From: an uncultured Christensenella sp.
GTDB taxonomy: Bacteria; Bacillota; Clostridia; Christensenellales; Borkfalkiaceae
Direction: 5' to 3'
Assembly: GCA_910578065.1 (NCBI GenBank)
Contig: CAJTPB010000001.1
Coordinates: 100,051-164,050, forward strand
DNA: 64,000 nucleotides
Shown here: piece after piece, positions 1-7,921 of the stretch
Layout: each line of letters starts with the position of its first letter
How positions within the stretch are numbered: position 1 is the stretch's first letter
Notes under the pieces: model-generated
Told to the model about the DNA's origin: nothing
Seen by the model: only the letters and a program-made list of their open reading frames with translations
The model's database searches: none
Program-made: the position numbers and the translations under genes

Positions 1-1
1 C

Positions 2-718
2 GAAGCGGGCGGCATTCCCGCCGTGATCGGAACGCTGATCGACGCCGATTTGTTCGACGGAAGCGCGATCACGGTCGGCTGCCAAACGCAAGAAGAACTT
101 ACCGAAAACGCATATGTGAAAAATCCCGAGATTATACGTCCCGTTGCGCTGCCCTATTCCCCTTACGGCGGGCTTGCGATTTTAAAGGGCAACCTTGCAA
201 AAGAGGGCGCGGTGGTAAAAAAGAGCGCGGTCGATAAAAAAATGTACCGCCACAGCGGACCCGCGCGCGTGTTCGATTCGGAAGAAGAAGCGATGAAAGC
301 CATTTCGGGCAATCAGATCCATGCGGGCGACGTGGTCGTTATCCGTTACGAAGGTCCCAAAGGCGGACCGGGCATGCGCGAAATGCTTTCCCCTACCTCT
401 TCGATCGTCGGCGCGGGCTTGGGCGATACCGTCGCGCTGATCACGGACGGAAGATTTTCGGGCGCGACGCGGGGCGCGGCGATCGGGCACGTTTGCCCCG
501 AAGCGGCGGCGGGCGGCGTGATCGGAATCGTAAAAGAAGGGGATACCATTGAAATCGACATCAACAAGGGCGAAATCAACCTGCGCGTTCCCGAAGAAGA
601 GATCGAAGAACGGTTGAAAAATTTCGTTCCCAAAGAAAAACCCGCGGAAGGATATTTAAAGCGGTACCGCGCGCTGGTTACTTCCGCATCCGACGGCGCG
701 GTATTTAAAAAGTTTTAA
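2..718 (+). CDS. ilvD: Dihydroxy-acid dehydratase, C-terminal part (cut by window edge)
   Basis: This enzyme dehydrates 2,3-dihydroxy-isovalerate and -methylvalerate to the 2-oxo acids in valine, isoleucine and leucine synthesis. About 238 residues are visible, roughly the last 40% of the usual 550-570. The frame is open to the window edge, so the true start lies outside. Visible family motifs are GGPGMREM and TDGRFSGATRG, whose Ser is the proposed catalytic base, and a GHVCPEAAAGG block where Ser is more usual than the Cys seen here. A strong terminator follows directly. The leu genes lie just downstream on the same strand, so branched-chain synthesis is clustered here. Confidence 0.95.
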   Translation, partial: EAGGIPAVIGTLIDADLFDGSAITVGCQTQEELTENAYVKNPEIIRPVALPYSPYGGLAILKGNLAKEGAVVKKSAVDKKMYRHSGPARVFDSEEEAMKAISGNQIHAGDVVVIRYEGPKGGPGMREMLSPTSSIVGAGLGDTVALITDGRFSGATRGAAIGHVCPEAAAGGVIGIVKEGDTIEIDINKGEINLRVPEEEIEERLKNFVPKEKPAEGYLKRYRALVTSASDGAVFKKF

Positions 719-722
719 TCGA

Positions 723-756
723 AAACGACGGCTTGATACGAAGCCGTCGTTTTTTT
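723..756 (+). terminator. Rho-independent terminator after ilvD
   Basis: An ACGACGGCTT / AAGCCGTCGT hairpin is followed by seven T. It begins five bases after the ilvD stop codon and abuts the 3' end of the decayed gene on the other strand. Confidence 0.9.
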
Positions 757-1190
757 ATGCGGTCATATTTCCCGTGATCCCGATCGTGTTTCCGTCGGGG
801 GCGCAAAAATTGAAATACCAGTATCCGCTCCTGCGTTCAAACAGAAGATGGGCGTTTAATTATCTGCGATCCCCAACGCGCTTATCCGCTCGTATTCATG
901 CCGTAAATCGACCGCGCCAAAATTGATCGCCGTTTTTCCGTTCCCTTTTCGCTTTACGATTTTCGCGTAATCGTCAAAACGTTTTCCCGCTCCCCTTGTA
1001 ACTCACCTTTGCGGGATTTTCCATATCGTACCGCCCGTAATACAGGCAAAGCATCAAATTGCCCGTTTGAACAACAGCAAACCGTTCGCCGTTTTGCGCC
1101 GAAACTTCCTTTTCCGGCAGCGAACGGTAAAACGCAAGCGATTTTTTCATATCCTTTACGATGAAATAAACCGAACCGCAATTCCCTTTT
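755..1190 (-). pseudogene. Decayed VOC/glyoxalase-family gene
   Basis: Read on the minus strand, pieces of a VOC (glyoxalase/bleomycin resistance) protein appear in different frames. The N-terminal piece contains VYFIVKDMKKSLAFYR, a typical opening of the fold, and runs on through ERFAVVQTGNLMLCLYY. After GSGKTF the frame must shift once to read DDYAKIVKRK and RHEYERISALGI. It must shift again to read GYWYFNFCAPDGNTIGI, the canonical C-terminal block with the DPDGN-like motif. There are at least two frameshifts and no plausible intact start, so I read it as a dead gene. Its substrate cannot be inferred. Confidence 0.75.
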
Positions 1191-1280
1191 TAGCACAAAC
1201 GCTTCGATCGATAACGTTTGCTTTCGCCGGAAATGATATCACTTTTCCCCTTTCCGTCAACGATACTCTGCCCCAATCGT

Positions 1281-1310
1281 TTGACAAAAAGCATGAATAT
1301 TTGGTATAAT
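1281..1310 (+). promoter_or_regulatory. Promoter of the leuCD operon
   Basis: TTGACA at 1281-1286 and TATAAT at 1305-1310, separated by 18 bp. Both hexamers match the sigma-A consensus exactly. A GGGAGG ribosome site follows 15 bp later, upstream of leuC. No leader hairpin or T-box is present, unlike leuA. Confidence 0.85.
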
Positions 1311-1340
1311 TATGCAAAATCATTTTGGGAGGCAAGCGGT

Positions 1341-2603
1341 ATGGGAATGACTATGACGCAGAAAATTCTTGCCGCGCACGCGGGCGAAAAAAGCGTGACG
1401 GCGGGGCAGTTGATCGAGGCTGAATTGAACCTTGCGCTCGGCAACGATATTACCGCGCCCGTTGCAATTAAAGAGCTGGAAAAAGCGGGCGGAAGCGTAA
1501 AGCATAAAGAAAGAGTCGCCCTTGTAATGGATCATTTTACGCCCAATAAAGATATTAAAGCCGCTTGTCAGGTAAAGTGCACGCGCGAATTTGCAAAGCG
1601 GGAAAACATCGAACACTTTTACGACGTCGGGCGCATGGGCATCGAGCATGCGCTGCTCCCCGAACAGGGGCTTGTAGGCGCGGGCGACTGCATCATCGGC
1701 GCGGACAGCCATACCTGCACGTATGGCGCGCTGGGCGCGTTTTCGACGGGCGTCGGCTCTACCGATCTTGCTGCCGCCATGATGACGGGGAAATGTTGGT
1801 TTCGCGTACCCGCCGCCATTCGCTTTCAGCTGAACGGCAGCCTTCCCCCCTTTGTTACGGGGAAAGATTTGATTTTGCATATCATCGGCATGATCGGGGT
1901 AGACGGAGCGCTTTATAAATCGATGGAATTTACGGGCGAAGGGGTTTCTTCCCTTTCTATGGACGACCGCTTTACCGTATGCAACATGGCGATCGAAGCG
2001 GGCGCGAAAAACGGCATCTTCCCCGTAGACGAAAAAACGATCGCATACATGAACGGAAGATTTCAGCGCAAGCCCGTAATTTTTACGGCGGACGACGATG
2101 CGGATTACGAACGCACAATCGAAATAGATCTTTCCGCGTTAAAACCCACCGTCGCATTCCCCCACCTGCCCGAAAACACGCGTACCGAATGGGAAGAACT
2201 GCCCGTACAGCAGGTAGTGATCGGCTCTTGCACGAACGGGCGCATTTCCGATTTGCGGCAGGCGGCGGAAGTGTTAAAGGGTAAAACCGTCGCTCCGCAC
2301 GTGCGCTGCATCGTGATTCCTGCCACGCAGGAAACGTATTTGCGGGCGATGAGCGAGGGTTTGCTCGAAATTTTCGTAAAAGCGGGCGCAATCGTTTCTA
2401 CCCCCACATGCGGACCTTGTTTGGGCGGGCACATGGGGATTCTTGCCGACGGCGAGCGGTGCGTTTCCACCACAAACCGCAACTTTGTGGGCAGAATGGG
2501 ACATATTACAAGCGAAATTTATTTAGCCTCCCCGTATACGGCGGCGGCGAGCGCGGTAACGGGCAGATTAACCGCCGCGCAGGAGGTAATGCAATGCAAA
2601 TAA
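1341..2603 (+). CDS. leuC: 3-isopropylmalate dehydratase large subunit
   Basis: LeuC carries the [4Fe-4S] cluster of isopropylmalate isomerase, which converts 2- to 3-isopropylmalate together with LeuD. The 420-residue length fits the shorter, archaeal/clostridial LeuC class. Cluster ligands are visible at GSCTNGR (Cys near 297) and TPTCGPCLGGHMG (Cys near 357 and 360); GADSHTCTYGALG is the conserved substrate-binding block. The ATG at 1341 is chosen because GGGAGG sits 9-10 bases before it; the open frame extends upstream through the promoter and cannot be coding there. It overlaps leuD by 10 bases, implying coupled translation. Confidence 0.95.
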   Translation: MGMTMTQKILAAHAGEKSVTAGQLIEAELNLALGNDITAPVAIKELEKAGGSVKHKERVALVMDHFTPNKDIKAACQVKCTREFAKRENIEHFYDVGRMGIEHALLPEQGLVGAGDCIIGADSHTCTYGALGAFSTGVGSTDLAAAMMTGKCWFRVPAAIRFQLNGSLPPFVTGKDLILHIIGMIGVDGALYKSMEFTGEGVSSLSMDDRFTVCNMAIEAGAKNGIFPVDEKTIAYMNGRFQRKPVIFTADDDADYERTIEIDLSALKPTVAFPHLPENTRTEWEELPVQQVVIGSCTNGRISDLRQAAEVLKGKTVAPHVRCIVIPATQETYLRAMSEGLLEIFVKAGAIVSTPTCGPCLGGHMGILADGERCVSTTNRNFVGRMGHITSEIYLASPYTAAASAVTGRLTAAQEVMQCK

Positions 2604-3082
2604 AAGGAAAGGTCCACAAATACGGAAACGACGTAGATACCGACGTAATCATTCCCGCGCGCTATTTAAACACCTCTTCCGAACGGGAACTCGCTTCCCA
2701 CTGTATGGAAGATATCGACAAGGCGTTTGTGCAAAACGTAAAGGCGGGCGATCTGATCGTGGCGGAAGATAACTTCGGCTGCGGCTCCTCGCGCGAGCAC
2801 GCGCCCATCGCCATAAAGGCGAGCGGGATCTCCCTTGTCATCGCAAATTCGTTTGCGCGCATTTTTTACCGTAACGCCATCAATATCGGGCTGCCCATTT
2901 TGGAATGCCCCGAAGCGGTAAAGGAAATTTCCGCGGGCGACGTGGTATCCTGCGATCTTGCCGCGGGCGTGATCGTAAACGAGAACACGGGCAAACGCTT
3001 TCAGGCGCAGCCTTTTCCCCCGTTTATCCAAAAAATTATCGATGCGGGCGGGCTGATAAACTCGCTCAACCGAAAATCATGA
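2594..3082 (+). CDS. leuD: 3-isopropylmalate dehydratase small subunit
   Basis: LeuD is the swivelling partner of LeuC in leucine synthesis. The 162-residue protein contains the NFGCGSSREHAP loop that contacts substrate, and starts with the usual KGKVHKYGNDVDTDVIIPARYL segment. The start at 2594 follows an AGGAGG inside the leuC 3' end. The longer upstream open frame is the leuC shadow. Its stop overlaps the next start as ATGA, so the membrane protein that follows is translated from the same message. Confidence 0.95.
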   Translation: MQIKGKVHKYGNDVDTDVIIPARYLNTSSERELASHCMEDIDKAFVQNVKAGDLIVAEDNFGCGSSREHAPIAIKASGISLVIANSFARIFYRNAINIGLPILECPEAVKEISAGDVVSCDLAAGVIVNENTGKRFQAQPFPPFIQKIIDAGGLINSLNRKS

Positions 3083-3627
3083 AAACGCTCGGAAAACTGT
3101 TTTATATTATTTTATTTTTGCTTACCGCGGCAATTTTGACCTGCGTCATCTTATTCAGCTGGTACAAGATAAACGCCGCGCTGTACGCGATGCTCGGACT
3201 GTTTCCCGTATACGTTTTCTTTTTGGTCGTTTCGTTAAAGCGCGCCAAAAAAGAGGGAAAAGCGCTTACGGAAGAAGACAAACTGTTTGCGGAACTCATT
3301 GCGCAAGAAGAAGCGAAAAGCGTGTTTCTCGCCTGCTACTGCAAGACGAAAAAGCTAAACAAGCCGGATAAACTGAAACGGCTGTTTTATGCGGAATTAT
3401 ACGATACCGACCGCCTTGAAAGCATTTTGCCTCTGTTCGCGCAAACGGAAGAAAGTCCCCTTTGTTTGGGGAAGTTCGCCCTTACCTTTTCCCAACTCGC
3501 GCACATAAAGAACAAAACCGTATATGCAGACGGCGGGCTGTATGCGGCGATCGAAAAAAATCCGCTCTATTTGAAATTGCTTGCCGAAAACCGTTTTACG
3601 GCGGTCGGCGAAAAGGAGTTGTTATGA
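3079..3627 (+). CDS. Unrecognised membrane protein within the leu operon
   Basis: I do not recognise this 182-residue protein. Two hydrophobic segments near residues 5-29 and 33-50 form an N-terminal hairpin. A charged cytoplasmic domain rich in Lys, Glu and Leu follows, with no known motif visible. Its start overlaps the leuD stop (ATGA) and its stop overlaps the leuB start (ATGA), so it is translationally coupled on both sides and must be co-expressed with the leucine enzymes. LeuD and LeuB are normally adjacent, so the insertion is unusual. A role in the pathway is not shown by the sequence. Confidence 0.8.
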   Translation: MKTLGKLFYIILFLLTAAILTCVILFSWYKINAALYAMLGLFPVYVFFLVVSLKRAKKEGKALTEEDKLFAELIAQEEAKSVFLACYCKTKKLNKPDKLKRLFYAELYDTDRLESILPLFAQTEESPLCLGKFALTFSQLAHIKNKTVYADGGLYAAIEKNPLYLKLLAENRFTAVGEKELL

Positions 3628-4685
3628 AAAAACATATCGCGGTTTTGGCGGGCGACGGCATCGGCCCCGAAATTACGGCGGGCGCGGTTGCCGTTTTACA
3701 AAAGGTTGCGCAAAAGTACCGCCACAAATTTACCTTCGAACACCTGCCCATCGGCGGCGCGGCGATCGACGCGTTCGGCGAACCGCTTCCCGCGCGCACG
3801 ATTGAGCGGTGCCTTGCTTCCGACAGCGTGCTGCTCGGCGCGGTGGGCGGACCCAAATGGGATGGTCTTGCGGGCAATAAACGCCCCGAGGCAGGACTTT
3901 TGGGAATACGCAAGGCGATGGGGCTGTATTCCAATATCCGCCCCGCAAAACTGTGGCGCGCGCTTGCAGACGCTTCCCCCTTGAAAAAACCGCTTGTGGA
4001 AAACGGGGTGGAAATTATCATCGTGCGCGAACTTACGGGGGGAATTTACTTCGGCGAACGCGGAAATTCGCAAGACGAGGCGTGGGATACGGAAAAATAT
4101 TCGGTACACGAAATCGAACGCATTACCCGTATCGCCTGCGAACTTGCCCGCAAGCGCACCAAGCAAGTAATTTCCGTAGACAAGGCGAACGTTTTGGAAA
4201 CTTCCCGCCTGTGGAGAAAAACGGCGCATGCCTATGCGGAAAAGCACTTCCCCGACGTAACGATAACGGATATGCTGGTGGACAACGCGGCAATGCAGAT
4301 CGTAAAAAATCCCGCGCAGTTCGACGTGCTTTTAACCTCGAACATGTTCGGCGATATTCTTGCGGACGAAGCGGCGCAGATAACGGGATCGATCGGCATG
4401 CTCGCTTCTTCCTCTTTGGGCGACGGAACGCGCGGACTGTATGAACCCATTCACGGCTCCGCGCCCGATATTGCGGGCAAAGACATTGCAAATCCCATTG
4501 CGACCGTGCTTTCCTGCGCGATGATGCTGCGCGATTCTTTCTGCCGCAGCGAAGAATGCGCGGCGATCGAAAACGCCGTGGCGCGCGTGCTCGACGAGGG
4601 GTTCCGCACGGCGGATATCTTCTCGAAAGGGATGAAAAAGGTCGGCTGCCGCGATATGGCGGCATTGATTACGGAACATATCTAA
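3624..4685 (+). CDS. leuB: 3-isopropylmalate dehydrogenase
   Basis: LeuB oxidatively decarboxylates 3-isopropylmalate with NAD+. The 353-residue protein has the family landmarks in order: GDGIGPEI near residues 10-17, the RELTGGIYFG substrate loop, VDKANVLETSRLWR, the metal-binding SNMFGDILADEA block and EPIHGSAPDIAGK for NAD binding. Its ATG follows AAGGAG and overlaps the previous stop. The last ten codons form the start of a 114-bp tandem repeat that fills the gap to the next gene. Confidence 0.95.
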   Translation: MKKHIAVLAGDGIGPEITAGAVAVLQKVAQKYRHKFTFEHLPIGGAAIDAFGEPLPARTIERCLASDSVLLGAVGGPKWDGLAGNKRPEAGLLGIRKAMGLYSNIRPAKLWRALADASPLKKPLVENGVEIIIVRELTGGIYFGERGNSQDEAWDTEKYSVHEIERITRIACELARKRTKQVISVDKANVLETSRLWRKTAHAYAEKHFPDVTITDMLVDNAAMQIVKNPAQFDVLLTSNMFGDILADEAAQITGSIGMLASSSLGDGTRGLYEPIHGSAPDIAGKDIANPIATVLSCAMMLRDSFCRSEECAAIENAVARVLDEGFRTADIFSKGMKKVGCRDMAALITEHI

Positions 4686-4960
4686 CCGAACAAAATAGTA
4701 TCCCGTTTGGAACGGGGCGACTGTACGGCGAATATTCTTGGAAAAATGAATTAGATCGACCGCCGCGAAACGGCGGCGTTGATCATGGAACGTATCTAAC
4801 CGAACAAAATAGTATCCCGTTTGGAACGGGGCAACTGTACGGCGAATATTCTTGGAAAAATGAATTGGATCGACCGCCGCGATATGGCGGCGTTGATCAC
4901 GGAACGCATATGATCGAACAAAACGTAAAAAATTTATTATCCCGTTTGGAACGGGGCAAC
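4653..4960 (+). repeat. 114-bp tandem repeat spanning the leuB end and yggS start
   Basis: Units begin at 4653, 4767 and 4881 with an exact 114-bp period; the third is partial and diverges after about 80 bp. Unit 1 starts inside the last codons of leuB, and unit 3 runs into the first codons of the YggS gene. The copies are therefore duplications of the old gene junction. Each unit carries two palindromes: CCCGTT-TGG-AACGGG, and a CCGCCGC/GCGGCGG hairpin flanked by GATC. The period is 38 codons and the yggS frame stays open through it. Confidence 0.9.
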
Positions 4961-5575
4961 GGACTGGGCGAAAAAGTGACCCTCGTCGCGGCGACGAAAA
5001 CGCGCGCGGCGGAAGAGATCAACCGCGCGATACAAGCGGGCATTTGCGATATCGGCGAAAACAAGGTGCAGGAATTCCGCGAGAAATACGACCTTGTGCA
5101 GGGCGGAAACCGTCACTTTATCGGGCATTTGCAGACGAACAAAGTAAAATATCTGATCGGAAAAACATACCTTTACCATTCGATAGACAGAAACGAACTC
5201 GCCCAAGAACTTGCAAAGCGTTCGCAAAATGCAAAAATCATTTCGGATATTTTAATTCAAGTGAATATCGGCAGCGAAGAAAGCAAAGGCGGCTATCCCC
5301 TTTCCGAAGCGTATGCGGCGTATGAAGCGCTGAAACAAACGCAAGGCTTGCGCGTGCGCGGCTTTATGGCGATGCTTCCCCTTTCGCACGATGAAAAGCT
5401 GCTTGCTTCGCTGTGCGACCGCATGCGGGAATTATTCGATAAAGCGAAGCAAAACGACAGCGATATTACCTACCTTTCTCTGGGCATGAGCGGCGATTGG
5501 GAACTTTGCCTTGCGCGCGGAGCAAATATGATACGCCTCGGCACGGCGATCTTCGGCGAACGCAATTACCGTTAA
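4910..5575 (+). CDS. YggS/PROSC-family pyridoxal phosphate homeostasis protein
   Basis: The 221-residue TIM-barrel protein binds PLP and helps keep free PLP low; it has no known catalytic activity. The PLP lysine lies in VAATKTR, followed by the family blocks IGENKVQEF, HFIGHLQTNKVKYL, VNIGSEESKGG, LSLGMSGD and RLGTAIFGER. I chose the ATG at 4910 because it gives the family length. An upstream in-frame extension through the 114-bp repeats is open but lacks a plausible start. No strong Shine-Dalgarno is seen. It follows leuB in the same orientation, and PLP-dependent transaminases finish branched-chain synthesis, so co-expression makes sense but is inferred. Confidence 0.88.
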   Translation: MIEQNVKNLLSRLERGNGLGEKVTLVAATKTRAAEEINRAIQAGICDIGENKVQEFREKYDLVQGGNRHFIGHLQTNKVKYLIGKTYLYHSIDRNELAQELAKRSQNAKIISDILIQVNIGSEESKGGYPLSEAYAAYEALKQTQGLRVRGFMAMLPLSHDEKLLASLCDRMRELFDKAKQNDSDITYLSLGMSGDWELCLARGANMIRLGTAIFGERNYR

Positions 5576-5624
5576 AATACGCTTATTTTTATCGATATCG
5601 GCATAAAACTTAATTCTAACGCAT

Positions 5625-5660
5625 AAAAAAACACAGTTACCTATTTGTAACTGTGTTTTA
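5625..5660. terminator. Bidirectional terminator
   Basis: An ACACAGTTAC / GTAACTGTGT hairpin has A-rich sequence on one side and T-rich on the other. It serves both the YggS gene (plus) and the XRE regulator (minus), which converge here. Confidence 0.85.
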
Positions 5661-5870
5661 ATATTCTTTTCTTCCGCACACAAGATCGATACTAACGTTA
5701 AAATAATCGGCGATTTTCCAACACTCTACCACGCTGGGCTGAATGATCCCCTGTTCCCAGCGGGAAACGTTTGCCTGACTGGTTCCAATCGCTTTCGCGA
5801 GCAGCCGTTGCGATATGTTTTGCTCTTTGCGCAACTCGGCAATTTTGTTGTTGTTAAAATCTGCTTTCAT
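5658..5870 (-). CDS. XRE-family HTH transcriptional regulator
   Basis: A 70-residue protein made almost entirely of one Cro/C1-type helix-turn-helix domain (about residues 8-62). It contains the typical ISQRLLAKAIGTSQANVSRWEQG recognition region (first 20 residues: ISQRLLAKAIGTSQANVSRW). There is no effector domain. It is transcribed away from a small membrane-protein gene, and the shared 90-bp interval holds two copies of an ATACA-N4-TGTAT inverted repeat. These are likely its operators, so it probably represses the neighbour and itself. Confidence 0.9.
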   Translation of the reverse strand: MKADFNNNKIAELRKEQNISQRLLAKAIGTSQANVSRWEQGIIQPSVVECWKIADYFNVSIDLVCGRKEY

Positions 5871-5881
5871 GTTTACATGTT

Positions 5882-5932
5882 ATACAAAAATGTATTAAAA
5901 TACTTGACAGATACATATTTGTATCATATAAT
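5882..5932 (+). promoter_or_regulatory. Consensus promoter with two XRE operators
   Basis: TTGACA (5904-5909), a 17-bp spacer and TATAAT (5927-5932) form a perfect sigma-A promoter. One ATACA-N4-TGTAT inverted repeat lies inside the spacer (5911-5924) and an identical-armed one lies at 5882-5895, 29 bp upstream. The inner site would block RNA polymerase and the outer would cover the divergent promoter region. Confidence 0.8.
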
Positions 5933-5960
5933 CAATTTACATTTACTTGTGGGAGGTATT

Positions 5961-6194
5961 ATGATGGAAAACAACAACAGTCTTGCCCGTTTCTTGCTCA
6001 CCTTTTTCTTGGGCTTTATCGGAAGTATCGTTATTAACCATACTTCTCTGAAACCGGAAGGATACACTTCGAGGACGTTAGCTTACCTGTTCCTGTCCAT
6101 GATCACGTTAGGCATCTATGGGTTGGTGGCTTCGATTTGCAATCTGTTCTTCGACCCGAATAAGGAAAGAAACATCGGCTACAAAAAAGACTAA
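5961..6194 (+). CDS. Small two-helix membrane protein under XRE control
   Basis: A 77-residue protein with two predicted membrane helices (about residues 9-25 and 40-62) and a short charged C-terminus ending in DPNKERNIGYKKD. I do not assign a family. GGGAGG lies 6 bases before the ATG. The gene stands alone between an ideal promoter bearing operators and a strong terminator, so it should be tightly repressed and then highly expressed. That pattern suits a stress- or phage-responsive small membrane protein, but this is inference. Confidence 0.8.
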   Translation: MMENNNSLARFLLTFFLGFIGSIVINHTSLKPEGYTSRTLAYLFLSMITLGIYGLVASICNLFFDPNKERNIGYKKD

Positions 6195-6211
6195 AAACAC
6201 GCAACATTACA

Positions 6212-6260
6212 TAAAAGCACACGGTTACATGCCAAAAGGGCAAACAATCGTGTGCTTTTA
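6212..6260 (+). terminator. Terminator after the small membrane protein
   Basis: AAAAGCACACG pairs with CGTGTGCTTTT around a 27-base loop and ends in a T-run, 18 bases after the stop codon. Confidence 0.7.
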
Positions 6261-6272
6261 ACTTTCTAATGC

Positions 6273-6305
6273 AAAAAATCCCGACGGTTCGTCGGGATTT
6301 TTTTA
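6273..6305. terminator. Bidirectional terminator beside queH
   Basis: AAAAATCCCGACG-GTT-CGTCGGGATTTTT is nearly symmetric and has A and T runs on both sides. It can end queH transcription and back up the plus-strand terminator. Confidence 0.85.
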
Positions 6306-6926
6306 TTCTTCTTCGGGTACGGTGTGCCTGATTCCCGCGTCTTTGGAAAAACGGCAGCCGCAATAATTTTGGCGGTAAAGAGAAAACTCTTTCGAAAGGG
6401 ATACCGATTGCAGATATCCGTTCCGCTTTTTAAAATCGGAGGGAAGATATTTCACCCCGTACTTTTCCGCCAGTTCGAAACCGATCGCATTGATCATTTC
6501 CGCATTTTTTAAAGGGCTTATGGTAAGCGTCGTTGCAAAATAATCGTAACCGAGTTCTTTTGCCGTTTTCGCCGTTTTTTCCAAACGGAGAAAATAGCAC
6601 TTTCTGCAACGTTCGCCGCCCTCTTTCGCCTTTTCGCGCCCTTTGGCGATCTCTTCGAAGTCTTCGTTGGAATATGTACATTCGAGCAGTTCGCCCCAAC
6701 CCGTTTCGTGCAGAAGCCTTACCTGCTCCTGTCTGCGCCTTCTGAATTCTTCTTCCGTATCTAAATTCGGATTATAAAAATAAACCGTCGTACGGAATTT
6801 TTCGTGTAACGTCTGCAAGCAGTAAGTGGAACAGGGCGCGCAGCAGCAATGCAAAAGCAATCGGCTTCCTTCCTTCGCGCGGTCCATTTCTTCCCGCATC
6901 AACGTATCGTAATTGACTGCATTCAT
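6303..6926 (-). CDS. queH: Epoxyqueuosine reductase QueH
   Basis: QueH (formerly DUF208) reduces epoxyqueuosine to queuosine in tRNA, replacing the unrelated QueG. The 207-residue protein carries all signature cysteines: HCCCAPC (Cys27, 28, 29 and 32), ERCRKC (Cys107 and 110) and YCGC (Cys189 and 191). These hold an iron-sulfur cluster and a second metal site in characterised members. TTGCCA (7001-7006) and TATAAT (6978-6983) with a 17-bp spacer lie upstream. No other queuosine gene is nearby. Confidence 0.93.
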   Translation of the reverse strand: MNAVNYDTLMREEMDRAKEGSRLLLHCCCAPCSTYCLQTLHEKFRTTVYFYNPNLDTEEEFRRRRQEQVRLLHETGWGELLECTYSNEDFEEIAKGREKAKEGGERCRKCYFLRLEKTAKTAKELGYDYFATTLTISPLKNAEMINAIGFELAEKYGVKYLPSDFKKRNGYLQSVSLSKEFSLYRQNYCGCRFSKDAGIRHTVPEEE

Positions 6927-6977
6927 AAATTTTATCCGTAATTGATTTCCGAACGGTTAAAATTGTTCGGTTGTATT

Positions 6978-7006
6978 ATTATACTACTTTTCGCAGATTT
7001 TGGCAA
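6978..7006 (-). promoter_or_regulatory. Promoter of queH
   Basis: On the minus strand, TTGCCA and TATAAT are separated by 17 bp. A CCGAAC/GTTCGG hairpin follows in the leader; it lacks the A-rich tail and conserved loop of a preQ1-I aptamer. Confidence 0.75.
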
Positions 7007-7069
7007 CCGAATGAACGGAAAAAGCGTTTCTTTCAAACGATTGAACATTTATAGCCGAACCCGCGTTTT

Positions 7070-7921
7070 TTACAAATCGAAATAACGGATCATACGGGTA
7101 AACGTTTCTTTTTCGTTCGCTTGAAGGGTACGCACGCCCTTTTTAAGGGGGAATTCCCCTTTCTCCCCCGCGGCGTCGGGCAAGTTCTGCCACGGCTCGA
7201 TGCAGATCATGCGCGAATCGCTCGCATGCCACAACAGCAAATTTTCAAACCCGTTAAAGTGCGTTTGCGCGGCAGCCCTTCCGCCCCGCTCCCGCAAAAT
7301 AACGGAACGGGAACGAAGCCCCGAAAAAATCAACGTGCGCCCTTCGCGTAAAAATTCTGCGGGAAGCGGAAGCACCTTGCCCGCGCCGAAGTTAAGCGTT
7401 TTTCCCGTAAGTCTGCCTGCGCCGTCGTGCAACAGCGAAACGAACCGCTCTTCTTCGGGAAAAACAAGCTCGTAACAGCCGATAGGGTTTGCAAGCGCAT
7501 ACGATTCGTGCCCGCCGCAAGCATAAGATAATTTTGCGGAAGGAGCGCTTATTTCGTATTCGATAAAAAGCGCGCCGTCCTCCCCCAGCCGATAGGTTAT
7601 GCGAAAGCGAAACGCATACGGAAACACCGCCCGCGTGTTCGGCGAATCGCACAGTTCGAAGGTAAGACGATCTTCCCCCCGATCGACAAGCGCAAATTCG
7701 GAATATTTCGCAAATCCGTGCGGCTTTATGGGATATTCCGCCCCGTTTACCCAAACACCGCAATTTCCGCAAACGGGAAAAAGAACGGGCGCGCTGTGCG
7801 CCCATTCCCCCGTTTCGTTTTGCCAAAGCCGTTCCGTACCGCCCTGTTTTGCGCTGACAAGTTCGGCGCCCAACGAAGAAACGGCAATACTGAGTTTATC
7901 GTTTGCAATGCGGTAGATCAT
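7070..7921 (-). CDS. Aldose 1-epimerase family protein (LacX-like)
   Basis: A galactose-mutarotase-fold protein of 283 residues that likely interconverts sugar anomers. Visible family features are the LGAELVSAKQ start, the FPVCGNCG segment, KPHGFAKYSEF with the conserved His, and CGGHESYAL, which corresponds to the GGHPAF motif. Its ATG overlaps the nagA stop (ATGA), so the longer open frame upstream is not used. As third gene behind nagB and nagA, its sugar is probably an amino sugar or a phosphorylated derivative, but the family does not reveal the substrate. Confidence 0.88.
   Translation of the reverse strand: MIYRIANDKLSIAVSSLGAELVSAKQGGTERLWQNETGEWAHSAPVLFPVCGNCGVWVNGAEYPIKPHGFAKYSEFALVDRGEDRLTFELCDSPNTRAVFPYAFRFRITYRLGEDGALFIEYEISAPSAKLSYACGGHESYALANPIGCYELVFPEEERFVSLLHDGAGRLTGKTLNFGAGKVLPLPAEFLREGRTLIFSGLRSRSVILRERGGRAAAQTHFNGFENLLLWHASDSRMICIEPWQNLPDAAGEKGEFPLKKGVRTLQANEKETFTRMIRYFDL

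Noticed and set aside
4556..4909. N-terminal extension of the YggS protein through the 114-bp repeats
   Set aside because: The family length is reached from the ATG at 4910; the extension overlaps leuB in another frame and lacks a plausible start.
6927..6975. preQ1 riboswitch upstream of queH
   Set aside because: There is a short hairpin, but neither the conserved loop nor the A-rich pseudoknot tail of preQ1-I is present.
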